A DNA stretch of 64,000 nt, from contig DASVDF010000153.1 of assembly GCA_036381215.1 (NCBI GenBank), forward strand, positions 1 through 64,000, given 5' to 3'. Position 1 is the first letter of the stretch, and each line of letters begins with the position of its first letter. The notes below the pieces were generated by a model. It worked only from the letters and a program-made list of their open reading frames with translations, ran no database searches and was not told the DNA's origin. Position numbers and translations under genes: made by a program. The stretch comes from IDS-8 sp036381215. Its GTDB lineage: Bacteria; Pseudomonadota; Gammaproteobacteria; Steroidobacterales; Woeseiaceae. This document shows, in pieces, positions 40,305 to 49,034 of this stretch.

Positions 40305-41510
40305 ATGACCTGCTCTGTTCGGCGCCTGTTCGCTGCCACCGCGGCATCGCTCGCCGCCTCCACGGCTGCGGCGGACAAGCTCAACACCTTGATACCCGGC
40401 CTGTACGGCGGCGACGGCATTACGCTGGCCGGCACGTCAGGGGGTCCGTTCCCATCGCACGCCCCGCATTTCCTCATCGACACCGCGGACAACTTCAATC
40501 GCCTGAACGACATCATCTCGGCACAGGTCGGCGCGATCCCGTTTGCCTCCGCAGGCGCGGGGTTTGCGTTCCGGTTCGACGAGGACCTGGGGACGTTCGT
40601 GCAGACATCGGAAAGTTTCGGCCCGGTATTCGCGGAGCGGGCGGAGACCATCGGCGACAGGCGCTTCAATGCGAACCTGTCGTTCACGTTTTTCCAGTAC
40701 GACGAGTTTCTGGGCCAGGACCTGGATGACCTCGTGGTCAGGACCCTGCACGACGCGGATATCATTCCGCCCTTCGACGTACGCACTTCTTTCGAGCTCG
40801 ATACGGTCGATGTCCACTTGAATCTCGACGTCGACATCAACGCCCTGAACTTCGCCGGCACCTACGGTGTGACGGATCGCCTCGACGTGGGCTTTTTGGT
40901 ACCGATTGCGGACGTCGACGTGCGGATCGTGACGCACGCGGAAGTGGTCAAGTCACCGGAAAACGACATACCGGTCGACGTGCACACGTTCGAGGGTGGG
41001 CCGGAGTCGCCGGACGACATGGCGAGCGGCAGCGCCCAGGGACTCGGCGACATCGTTCTGCGCGCCAAGTATCACTGGCTGGAAAGCGACACGAACAACC
41101 TGGCGGCGGCTTTGCTGGTGAAGACCGCCAGCGGTGACGAGGAGGACTTTCTCGGCACCGGCGACGCTACCGTGCGGCCGTTCCTGATCTACTCGCGCTC
41201 CTTCGGAGCGTTCACGCCGCACGTGAATCTCGGCTACGAATTCAATCTCGACGATTCGGACCAGAACTCACTGGAGTATGCCGCGGGTTTCGATTTCGGT
41301 GCCGAAAAGCTGACGCTGGCGATGAGCGTGCTGGGCAGCCGTGAGTTCGGCGGCGACGGCTTCGCGGATACCATCGTAAACGGCGCCATCGGGCTCAAGT
41401 GGAATCCGTTCGGCAGTTACATCCTGACCGCGAATGTCCTGCTGCCGCTGAACGACGACGGCTTGCGCTCGGACTTCATCAGCACGCTGGCTTTCGAGCG
41501 AAACTTCTGA
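40305..41510 (+). CDS. Outer-membrane beta-barrel protein
   Basis: A 401-aa exported protein (signal ending ASTAAA) with amphipathic beta-strands throughout (YGVTDRLDVGFLVPIADVDVRI, GLGDIVLRAKYHW, AALLVKTASGDEEDFLGTG, FTPHVNLGYEFNLD) and a C-terminal Phe (LAFERNF), as expected for a barrel recognised by BamA. It resembles MetA-pathway/transporter-type outer-membrane proteins of the PF13557 kind. ATG 40305 is used because AAGGGG lies five nt upstream. It precedes the binding protein by 58 nt and may form an operon with the two signalling genes behind it. Confidence 0.82.
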   Translation: MTCSVRRLFAATAASLAASTAAADKLNTLIPGLYGGDGITLAGTSGGPFPSHAPHFLIDTADNFNRLNDIISAQVGAIPFASAGAGFAFRFDEDLGTFVQTSESFGPVFAERAETIGDRRFNANLSFTFFQYDEFLGQDLDDLVVRTLHDADIIPPFDVRTSFELDTVDVHLNLDVDINALNFAGTYGVTDRLDVGFLVPIADVDVRIVTHAEVVKSPENDIPVDVHTFEGGPESPDDMASGSAQGLGDIVLRAKYHWLESDTNNLAAALLVKTASGDEEDFLGTGDATVRPFLIYSRSFGAFTPHVNLGYEFNLDDSDQNSLEYAAGFDFGAEKLTLAMSVLGSREFGGDGFADTIVNGAIGLKWNPFGSYILTANVLLPLNDDGLRSDFISTLAFERNF

Positions 41511-41568
41511 CGATGAGAACAGCTCCACGAAGTACTGTTCCGCCCGCGCCTCACGGCGCCTGACAACC

Positions 41569-42525
41569 GTGCAGCAAACGGTGCGAGTCTGCCGTTGGAT
41601 CCGCAATCGCAGCGTCCCGGATCTGCGTCCGGCGCTGCTGTTGCTCGTGCTCTGCGCTTTGCGGGCGGAGGCCGAGTCGATCGCACTCATCAAGAGCTAT
41701 GACTCCGAACCGTACGACGCGGCGATCTCCGGATTCCTGAGCTCCTGCGACACGGAGATCACCGAGTACAACCTGGACGGCAACCGTGAAGGGAGCGACA
41801 GCCTGATCGGCAGCATCGTGCGGTCGCGACCGCGCCTGATCGTCGCCATAGGGGTGCTGGCCGCGGAATTCGCAAAGCAGAGGTTCAGCGACGTTCCGGT
41901 CCTGTATGCGATGGTTCCCGAGCCGCAGGAGTATGGACTGACCGGCAGCAACATCGCGGGGATCTCCCTCGACATCCCCATCGAGCGGCAGCTCACCGTC
42001 TACCGCTCGATGGTGCCGGGCCTGAAATCGCTGGGAGCAATCTACGACCCGCGAGTTTCCGGGGATTTCATCGCGCAGGCCACCGCCGTTGCAGAGCGTC
42101 TCGGCATCGTGCTGCACACGCGGCAGGTCGAGTCGCGGAAACAGGTACCGGCCGCGCTGCGGGAACTGCTGCGCGAGGAACCGATAGACGCGCTCTGGAT
42201 GGTCCCGGACGAGACCGTGCTCACGCCCGAATCGTTCAAGTTCCTCCTCCTGAGCTCGTTCGAGCACAAGCTCCCGTTCCTCGCGGCGTCCGACATATTC
42301 GTCGAGGTCGGCGCGCTGGCGTCGCTGACGCCCGACTACGCGGACGTCGGCCGTCAGGGGTGCGAGCTCGCAACGGCGCTCGAGAAAGGCGAAGTGAGCT
42401 TCGCGCAGCTGGACGTCGTGGGTCCGGCGAAGGTCAATCTCTCCATCAACCTGAAAACGGCCAAAAAAATCGGGCTGAACATACCCGAAGACGTCATCGC
42501 CGCGGCCGACGTCGTGTATCGATAA
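41569..42525 (+). CDS. PF04392-type periplasmic substrate-binding protein
   Basis: A 318-aa periplasmic protein with signal peptide (PALLLLVLCALRAEA; no lipobox Cys) and the ABC_sub_bind fold: SIALIKSYDSEPYDAAISGF, SRPRLIVAIGVLAAEFAKQ, GISLDIPIERQLTVYRSMVPGLKSLGAIYDP, DALWMVPDETVLTPESF. It is a distant paralogue of the lipoprotein at 18553. The start is GTG. No transporter genes accompany it; only 2 nt separate it from a hybrid kinase with a periplasmic domain. The likely role is ligand recognition for that kinase (inference). Confidence 0.85.
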   Translation: MQQTVRVCRWIRNRSVPDLRPALLLLVLCALRAEAESIALIKSYDSEPYDAAISGFLSSCDTEITEYNLDGNREGSDSLIGSIVRSRPRLIVAIGVLAAEFAKQRFSDVPVLYAMVPEPQEYGLTGSNIAGISLDIPIERQLTVYRSMVPGLKSLGAIYDPRVSGDFIAQATAVAERLGIVLHTRQVESRKQVPAALRELLREEPIDALWMVPDETVLTPESFKFLLLSSFEHKLPFLAASDIFVEVGALASLTPDYADVGRQGCELATALEKGEVSFAQLDVVGPAKVNLSINLKTAKKIGLNIPEDVIAAADVVYR

Positions 42526-42527
42526 CG

Positions 42528-45500
42528 ATGCGCGGGACACCCGAGATTCTCGACGAACCCGCCGATATCGGTGCAACGACCATTGTCGGCGTCCAGCCGG
42601 CGGGCATGACCCTGGGCGTGAAGGCGATGTCCTTCATCGCCGTGATCCTGCTTTCGGTGGGGGCCGTTTTGAGCTGGCATTTCCTCACCCAGGCGGAAGA
42701 GGGCTTGACCGGTGAGCTGCGCAACAGGGCCGAAGCGCTCACCAAGAACCTCGCGCGGAGCAGCAAATGGGGCCTGCTCAGCGAAGACGAGGTGATCCTG
42801 GACGAGATCGTCAGCGACATGCTGCGCGAGGAGGGCGTACTGTACGTGGCGATCAGCAACGCCCAGGGTGACATCCTTGCGTCGAAGGCCAGGGAGGGCG
42901 AGACCAGGTCGGTGGAGCTGCCCATCCTGCACGCCGAATCCCTGGCAAGCACGAACGGGCCCCCGTCCATTCATTTTCACCAGATCGACGGCGTGGGGAC
43001 CTGGCATACCTACATGCCGGTCGAGTTCACGCCGACTTTCGGCAGCCAGACCGATGCGGACATTTCCAGCGCACTGCGGTTGCTCGGCGATACGCGGGCG
43101 TCGGCAGCCGCCGACGACGAGAGCCGACGCTACGGCAACGTTCAGCTGCTGGTGTCTTCGGAGAAGGTGTTCGGCGAGATCGAGCATACGTTCATTACCG
43201 GCATCGGGCTGACTTTCGTCATCGTGCTGGTCGCGCTGGTGATTTCCTGGCTCTTCTGCTCCCGGGTCCTCGCGCCTGTGAAGGCCATGGCCGCCGCGGC
43301 CCGCCGCATCTCGGCGGGCGACCTCTCGCAACAGATCAAGGTCCAGTCACGCGACGAGATCGGCGTTCTCGCGCAGACGTTCAACCAGATGTGCAGCTCG
43401 CTGTCGCGCATGACGCGCTCCCAGGCGGAACGGCTCGAAGCGCTGTCTGCCCTGCACGAAGCCGGGCTGAACATCAACTCCACGCTGGACCTGGAGGAAG
43501 TCATCGACCTGATGCTGGACATCGTGGTCAGGCGGCTCGGCTATCAGCGGGCACTGGTTTTCCTTACGGACTGGGATCGCCGCGTGCTGACCCACGGTCG
43601 CATCGCGGGCGCGGGCGAGGACGTCGGGACACGCTTCCGCGAGCTGGAAATCCCGCTGGACGAGCGCAGCGGGTTCTGCGCCCGTGCGGCACTGAGCGGA
43701 AAATCGATCCTGGCGAACGACGCCGAAGGAGTGGCCGCGCAGGGCTACCCGGCGACGCTGGAGCTCCTCGGGCCGCATCCGTTGCTCGCCGTCCCGCTGC
43801 TGTTGCAGGACCGGGCGCTCGGCGTCATGGCGGTCGAGGGCAAGCCCGGCCTGACGCTCGGACCCGCCGACACGTCCCTCATGGAGACCCTCGCGAACCA
43901 GATGGCCATCGCGATCGCCAACGCTCTGAGCTTCGAAAAAATCGAGCAGCTCAACGTCAGCCTCGAAGCAAAGGTTCGCGAGCGCACCGAGGAGCTGCAA
44001 CAGCAGCAGGCACGGCTCGAGCAGGTCAACCAGGAGCTCATCAAGGCCACGCGCCACAAGTCGGAATTCCTCGCCAACATGTCGCACGAGCTGCGAACTC
44101 CGCTGAACGCCGTGATCGGTTACAGCGAGTTGCTGCAGGAGGAAATGGAGGAGCAGGAGCACGCCGAGTACGTGCCGGACCTGCGCAAGATCAATTCCGC
44201 CGGCAAGCACCTGCTGGCATTGATCAACGACGTGCTGGATCTCTCCAAGATCGAAGCCGGCAAGATGGACGTGTTCATGGAGGACGCCGAGGTCGGCCAG
44301 ATCGTCGACGAAGTCTGCACGACCATCAGGCCGTTCATCGAGTCTTTCGGCAACCAGTTCAAGTGTTCGCCTGCGTCCGGCCGTATTCGCACCGACGTCA
44401 CGAAGTTGCGGCAGGTCCTGTTCAACCTGCTCGGAAACGCGGCGAAGTTCACCGAGAACGGGGTGGTATCGCTCGAGGTGTCGCGTAGCCGCGCCGACGG
44501 CAACGAGATCTGGCAGTTTACGATTTCCGACACGGGCATAGGCATCGCGCCGGACAAGATGGATCGCCTGTTCGAGGAGTTTTCCCAACTCGACGAGCAG
44601 GTCGCGCGCAAGCACGGCGGCACGGGCCTCGGCCTCGCCATCAGCAAGCGCTTCTGTCGCATGCTCGGCGGCGACATCTCGGTCACGAGCCGGGTCGGCC
44701 AAGGCTCCACGTTTACGGTAACGCTGCCCGCGCAGGCCGAAGAGGAACGTGCGCCTGTTCGGGCGTCGCGGAAGCGCAAAGCCGGCAACGAGCACTGCGA
44801 GGTGCTGGTGATCGACGACGATCCCGCCGTGCGCGACCTGGTCAGCCGCTACCTGGTGAAGGAAGGATTCCGGGTGCAGACGGCGCAAACGGGCGAAGAG
44901 GGGCTCGAGCTCGCGCGCAGGATGCACCCGGAGGCGATTACGCTGGACCTGCTGATGCCCGGAATCGACGGCTGGTCGGTGCTCACCCAGCTCAAGGCCG
45001 ACCCGGTGCTCGCCAACATCCCCGTGGTCATCGTCACCATCCTGGACGACAAGGACATGGGGTACACGCTCGGTGCCGAGGACTACCTGACCAAGCCCAT
45101 CGACCAGCAGCGCCTCGTGTCGATCATCCGGCAGCATTGCGGCAAGCACTCACCGGCTCCGATCCTGCTGGTGGAGGACGATCCCGACAGCCGCCGGCTG
45201 CTCGGAAGCGCGCTGCGCAAGGAAGGCTTCGACGTCGCCGAAGCGGAAGACGCCGAAGCCGCACTCACGCGGCTGCAATGGCAGGTGCCGGCCCTCATAC
45301 TGCTCGACCTGATCCTGCCGGGGATGGACGGCTTCCAGTTCATCGAAGTCCTGCACGGTAATGCCGAGTGGCGCAACGTGCCCATCGTCGTGGTGACGGC
45401 GAAGGACCTGTCGCCGGAAGAACGGCGCTCACTCGAGCGCAGCGCGCGGAAGATCATCCGCAAGGGCGGCTACTCGCGAAGCGAGCTCCTCGACATCGTC

Positions 45501-45548
45501 CGGTCCACGATGCGGGCGAAAGTCGCGCCGGCCTCGCCCTCCGGCTGA
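42528..45548 (+). CDS. Hybrid histidine kinase: HAMP-GAF-HisKA-HATPase-REC-REC
   Basis: A 1006-aa inner-membrane kinase. TM1 (about 30-50), periplasmic region of about 170 residues, TM2 (about 222-245), HAMP, GAF (about 315-470), coiled coil, HisKA (MSHELRTPLNAVIGYSE, about 525), HATPase (NLLGNAAKFT, DTGIGIAPDKM, GGTGLGLAI), then two receivers (IDDDPAVRD…ITLDLLMPGIDG and VEDDPDSRR…LILLDLILPGMDG). There is no DNA-binding or enzymatic output, so it needs a partner such as an Hpt or stand-alone receiver elsewhere. The ATG is 2 nt after the binding-protein stop, a tight two-gene sensing unit. Confidence 0.93.
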   Translation: MRGTPEILDEPADIGATTIVGVQPAGMTLGVKAMSFIAVILLSVGAVLSWHFLTQAEEGLTGELRNRAEALTKNLARSSKWGLLSEDEVILDEIVSDMLREEGVLYVAISNAQGDILASKAREGETRSVELPILHAESLASTNGPPSIHFHQIDGVGTWHTYMPVEFTPTFGSQTDADISSALRLLGDTRASAAADDESRRYGNVQLLVSSEKVFGEIEHTFITGIGLTFVIVLVALVISWLFCSRVLAPVKAMAAAARRISAGDLSQQIKVQSRDEIGVLAQTFNQMCSSLSRMTRSQAERLEALSALHEAGLNINSTLDLEEVIDLMLDIVVRRLGYQRALVFLTDWDRRVLTHGRIAGAGEDVGTRFRELEIPLDERSGFCARAALSGKSILANDAEGVAAQGYPATLELLGPHPLLAVPLLLQDRALGVMAVEGKPGLTLGPADTSLMETLANQMAIAIANALSFEKIEQLNVSLEAKVRERTEELQQQQARLEQVNQELIKATRHKSEFLANMSHELRTPLNAVIGYSELLQEEMEEQEHAEYVPDLRKINSAGKHLLALINDVLDLSKIEAGKMDVFMEDAEVGQIVDEVCTTIRPFIESFGNQFKCSPASGRIRTDVTKLRQVLFNLLGNAAKFTENGVVSLEVSRSRADGNEIWQFTISDTGIGIAPDKMDRLFEEFSQLDEQVARKHGGTGLGLAISKRFCRMLGGDISVTSRVGQGSTFTVTLPAQAEEERAPVRASRKRKAGNEHCEVLVIDDDPAVRDLVSRYLVKEGFRVQTAQTGEEGLELARRMHPEAITLDLLMPGIDGWSVLTQLKADPVLANIPVVIVTILDDKDMGYTLGAEDYLTKPIDQQRLVSIIRQHCGKHSPAPILLVEDDPDSRRLLGSALRKEGFDVAEAEDAEAALTRLQWQVPALILLDLILPGMDGFQFIEVLHGNAEWRNVPIVVVTAKDLSPEERRSLERSARKIIRKGGYSRSELLDIVRSTMRAKVAPASPSG

Positions 45549-45600
45549 AGAAACTCGACGGGTTACGTCCGGCCGGCAGGACACCGGCCTCGTGCAAAGC

Positions 45601-46146
45601 TCAGTTCTCGAGCAGCGGGAAGCGCGCGGCGATGGGGTCGCCGGTGAAGTGCGCCACCCAGCCCTCCGGATTGTTGAACAGCCGGATGGCGGTGAAGGAG
45701 GGGTTCGGCCCCATGTCGAACCAGTGACGCGTGTTCGCGGGCACGGAGATGAGATCGTCGCGCTCGCACAGCATCGAGTACACGCGCTCGCCGGCGTGGA
45801 TGATGAAAAGCCCCTGCCCGCGCACGAAGAAACGCACCTCGTCCTCCGCGTGCGTGTGCTCCTCGAGGAACTTGCGGCGGAACGCATCCTTGTCGGGGTG
45901 GGCCGGATGCATGCTGACCACGTCGAACGTCTGATAGCCGCGGTCGGCGATCAGGCGCTCGATCTCCCGGCGATAGGCCGCGATGATCGTCTCGTTATCC
46001 GCATCCGCGGCCAGCTCGCGCTCTGCCTGCCAGCGCTCGAAGCGCACGCCGGCCTTCGCGAGCTCGGCCGCGATCGGCTCGAACTCGCGCGTGTCGACGA
46101 GCGGACGCTGCGGCGCGGTGTCGGCATAAACCCTGAGGTGGCTCAT
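45601..46146 (-). CDS. mtnD: Acireductone dioxygenase
   Basis: A 181-aa cupin enzyme of methionine salvage that oxidises acireductone to the 2-oxo acid precursor of methionine and formate (Fe form). Metal ligands are in EEHTHAEDEVRFFV (two His and Glu) and NTRHWFDMGP (His). It is last in the mtn cluster, 85 nt after mtnC. On the minus strand a TAGAAT element lies 6 nt before the ATG (46153-46158), so a separate near-leaderless transcript is possible. Confidence 0.96.
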   Translation of the reverse strand: MSHLRVYADTAPQRPLVDTREFEPIAAELAKAGVRFERWQAERELAADADNETIIAAYRREIERLIADRGYQTFDVVSMHPAHPDKDAFRRKFLEEHTHAEDEVRFFVRGQGLFIIHAGERVYSMLCERDDLISVPANTRHWFDMGPNPSFTAIRLFNNPEGWVAHFTGDPIAARFPLLEN

Positions 46147-46231
46147 GCGGCGATTCTACTGCATGCCGGCGGGGTGCGCGCCTCCCGCACGGCAGGGAGA
46201 CCCGGCCGCGACGGCGACCGATCGCACTTTC

Positions 46232-46912
46232 TCAGATCGTGACCTCCTCGAAGCCGCGGACGACCGGATGGCGGCCGCCGCCAGTGCGCTCGCCGCGCGC
46301 CACCTGGACGGTGCGCAGGCCGGCTTCGGCCGCGGCATCGAGCTCCGCGGCCGTGTCGGACAGGAACAGGATCGTGTCGGCCGGCCGGCCGACGGTAACG
46401 GCGATCCGGCGATAGGATTCGGGGTCGCGCTTGGCGCCGATGCGCGTGTCGAACCAGTGTTCGATCAACGGCCTGAGGTCGCCGGCATCGCTGTGGCCGA
46501 ACAGGAGCTGCTGCGCGTGCACGGAGCCGCTGGAGTAGATGCAGAGCGTGGCGCCCTGCGCGCGCCAGCGGCGAAACGCCGGCGCCGTGTCCTCGTACAC
46601 GTGCCCGGTGAAATCGCCGGCCCGGTAGCCCCGCTCCCACACGAGCCCCTGCAGCGCCTTGAGCGGCGTCGCCTTGCGGTCCTCCGCGATCCAGCCGAGC
46701 AGTATCTCGATGACGCGCTCGCGCGTGGCCGACGGCTCGCCCGCCTCCTGGCGCACGCCGGTGAGCAGCGGCGCGATGTCCGGCGCGTCGCCGTGCGCGC
46801 GAATGAAGGCGGGCAGCGCGCGGGCGGAGTACGGAAACAGCACGTGATGCACGAAATCGAGCGAGCTCGTCGTCCCCTCGATGTCGCAAACCACCGTGCG
46901 GACGAGCTTCAT
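46232..46912 (-). CDS. mtnC: Enolase-phosphatase E1
   Basis: A 226-aa HAD-superfamily enzyme that enolises and dephosphorylates 2,3-diketo-5-methylthiopentyl-1-phosphate in methionine salvage. HAD motif I is DIEGTTSSLDFV (VVCDIEGT), motif II IYSSGSVHAQ and motif III/IV KRDPESYRRI…ILFLSDTAAELDAA. The ATG at 46912 overlaps mtnB by 4 nt. Length matches MtnC. Confidence 0.95.
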   Translation of the reverse strand: MKLVRTVVCDIEGTTSSLDFVHHVLFPYSARALPAFIRAHGDAPDIAPLLTGVRQEAGEPSATRERVIEILLGWIAEDRKATPLKALQGLVWERGYRAGDFTGHVYEDTAPAFRRWRAQGATLCIYSSGSVHAQQLLFGHSDAGDLRPLIEHWFDTRIGAKRDPESYRRIAVTVGRPADTILFLSDTAAELDAAAEAGLRTVQVARGERTGGGRHPVVRGFEEVTI

Positions 46913-47550
46913 GACCCGGACCCGAGGCGCTCCTGCCGGAAACAGGCGAGCAGGAACTCGAGGCCTTCGACGTGCCGCTGCGCGCTCGCGAGATCCGCGC
47001 CCCACGCGTACAGCCCATGACCGCGCACGAGGAAACCCGAAGCGCGCAGGTGTCCGAGCGCGAAGCGTTCGCGAACCTCCGCGGCGAGAATGCGCATGTC
47101 CTGGCTGTTGTCCAGCACCGGCAGCACGAGCTTGTCCTCGTGCGAGGCGTAACCGGTAATCGCCTTCTGCATCTCGTAGCCCTGGAACACGATGTCGCCG
47201 GCCGCCGCGCGCGAGACGACGGTCGCGGTGACGGAATGGGTGTGCAGTACCGCGGCGATCTGCTCGTCGAGGGCGTACAGGCAGGTATGCAGCGCGATTT
47301 CGGCGGAAGGCCTCGCCCCGGGCTCCTGCGGCACGCCGTCCTGGCCGCAAACCATCAGGTCTCCGGCCGTGAGGCGCGACTTGTCGGTGCCCGAGCGGGT
47401 GATCAGGCAGCGTTCCCCGCCGAGGCGCAGCGAGAAGTTGCCGCCGGTAGCGAGGCACCACTCGCGCGCGCCGAACAGCCGGCCGACGGCGGCGAGCGCC
47501 TCCGCCTCCGCGGCGTGCGTCGCGAGCGGGCCGGCCGGCGCGGCCATCAT
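46909..47550 (-). CDS. mtnB: Methylthioribulose-1-phosphate dehydratase
   Basis: A 213-aa class II aldolase-fold zinc enzyme that dehydrates methylthioribulose-1-phosphate. GGNFSLRL, TRSGTDKSRL, ALHTCLYALDEQIAAVLHTHSVTATVVS (zinc His-x-His) and VRGHGLYAWG (third His) follow the family order. ATG 47550 overlaps the decarboxylase stop by 4 nt (a second ATG is next to it). The first two enzymes of the pathway (MtnN/P and MtnA) are not in the window. Confidence 0.95.
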   Translation of the reverse strand: MMAAPAGPLATHAAEAEALAAVGRLFGAREWCLATGGNFSLRLGGERCLITRSGTDKSRLTAGDLMVCGQDGVPQEPGARPSAEIALHTCLYALDEQIAAVLHTHSVTATVVSRAAAGDIVFQGYEMQKAITGYASHEDKLVLPVLDNSQDMRILAAEVRERFALGHLRASGFLVRGHGLYAWGADLASAQRHVEGLEFLLACFRQERLGSGS

Positions 47551-48932
47551 CCGCCGCTCGCGCCGGCCGAGCGCGCGGCCGTGAGCATGGCGTCGAGACT
47601 GCGCTCTACGTCCTCGTCCGTCGTGGCCCACGAGGAAACGCTGATGCGCATGGCGGTGTGCCCCTGCCACTCGGTGCCGCTGCACCAGCAGGTGCCGTCG
47701 CGCTGGATCGCGGCGATCACCCGCCGCGTCGTGTCGGGCTCGCCGAACGAGACCAGCACCTGGTTCAGCACGACGTCGTTCAGCACCTTGTGACCCGCCG
47801 CGGAGAGTCCCGCGGCGAAACGCCGTGCGTGCCGGCAGCAGCGTTCGACCAGCTCGCGCAAGCCCGCCCGGCCGAGCGAGCGCAGCGCCGCGTACACCGG
47901 TACGGCACGGGCGCGGCGCGATTCCTCCGGCACGTACTCGCGCGGGTCACGCTCGCGCGGCGATTCCTGCAGATACGCGGCCGCGAGGGTCATCGCGCCG
48001 CGGTGCGCGCGGGCATGGGCGCACAGCACGATGCCGCAGTCGTAGGGCACGTTCAGCCACTTGTGCGCGTCCGTCGCGACGGAATCGGCCTGTTCGATGC
48101 CGGCGAGCAAAGGTGCGAGCTCCGGGCTCGCGGCTGCCCACAGGCCGAAAGCACCGTCGACGTGCAGCCAGGCGCGGTGCTCGCGGGCAAGGGCGGCGAT
48201 GGGCTCGAGAGCATCGAACGCACCGGTGTTCACGTTGCCCGCCTGCGCGCATACGACACAGGGTCCGCGGATTTTCTTCAGCACGCTTTGCAGCTCGTCC
48301 ATGCGCATGCGGCCTTGCGCGTCCGTGCCGATGCGCACGGCGCCGTTCATGCCCAGCCCGAGCATGCGCAGCGAGGTCGCGATCGAATAATGCGCCTCGT
48401 CGTTGACGACGAAGGTGATCGGCGGCGCGCCCGTGAGACCGTCCTGCTCCACGTCCCAGCCGGCCGCCTCCAGCACGTGCCGGCGTGCGGCGGCCAAAGC
48501 CGTGAAGTTGGCCATCGAGCCGCCGGTCACGAAGCCCGCGGTCCAGTCCGCCGGCAGGCGCGTGAGCTCGAGAATCCAGGCGGCCGCGATCTGCTCGGTG
48601 ACGGCATTGAGCGGCGAGAGCACGTAGAGCCCGGTGTTCTGATCCCAGGCCGAGACGAGCCAGTCGGCCGCCGTCGCGACCGGCAGGCTGGAGCCCACCA
48701 CGAAGCCGAAGAAACGGGGGCCCTGCGTCGCGACCGTGCCGCCCGCGGCCGCCGCGGCCAGCGCATCGAGCACCGCCGCCGGATCATCGCCGGCTTCCGG
48801 CAGCGGCACGGCCAGCCGCGCTTGCAGCGCCTCGGCGCTGTCCGTCGCGCCGACGGGCCGCTCGTTCACTCTGGCGAGGTAGTCCCGGGCATGCCGCGCC
48901 GCCCGCTCGAGCAGCGCATCGCGTTCGCTCAT
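47547..48932 (-). CDS. PLP-dependent group II decarboxylase
   Basis: A 461-aa enzyme of the aromatic-amino-acid/glutamate decarboxylase group. GFVTGGSMANFTALAAAR binds the PLP phosphate, HVDGAFGLWAA contains the Asp that contacts the pyridine nitrogen, and the PLP Lys is in SVATDAHKWLNVPYDCG. The substrate cannot be told. ATG 48932 fits the family start; ATG 48965 is also in frame. It is the first gene of the mtn operon, coupled by a 4-nt overlap to mtnB, so a role linked to methylthio or polyamine metabolism is possible but inferred. Confidence 0.88.
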   Translation of the reverse strand: MSERDALLERAARHARDYLARVNERPVGATDSAEALQARLAVPLPEAGDDPAAVLDALAAAAAGGTVATQGPRFFGFVVGSSLPVATAADWLVSAWDQNTGLYVLSPLNAVTEQIAAAWILELTRLPADWTAGFVTGGSMANFTALAAARRHVLEAAGWDVEQDGLTGAPPITFVVNDEAHYSIATSLRMLGLGMNGAVRIGTDAQGRMRMDELQSVLKKIRGPCVVCAQAGNVNTGAFDALEPIAALAREHRAWLHVDGAFGLWAAASPELAPLLAGIEQADSVATDAHKWLNVPYDCGIVLCAHARAHRGAMTLAAAYLQESPRERDPREYVPEESRRARAVPVYAALRSLGRAGLRELVERCCRHARRFAAGLSAAGHKVLNDVVLNQVLVSFGEPDTTRRVIAAIQRDGTCWCSGTEWQGHTAMRISVSSWATTDEDVERSLDAMLTAARSAGASGG

Positions 48933-49020
48933 GAGGTGATCATCTCGTGGATCGGGGCCGTTCATTGAAAAGGAATCGCGGGCGCGCCGCAATAGCGTCA
49001 CCGCCGGACTCAGGCCTGCC

Positions 49021-49026
49021 TATAAT
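49021..49026 (+). promoter_or_regulatory. TATAAT box close to a start codon
   Basis: A perfect -10 TATAAT ends 8 nt before the ATG at 49035, so transcription would begin at or next to the start codon. No good -35 is seen at 16-18 nt. Confidence 0.55.
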
Positions 49027-49034
49027 GCCGATTC

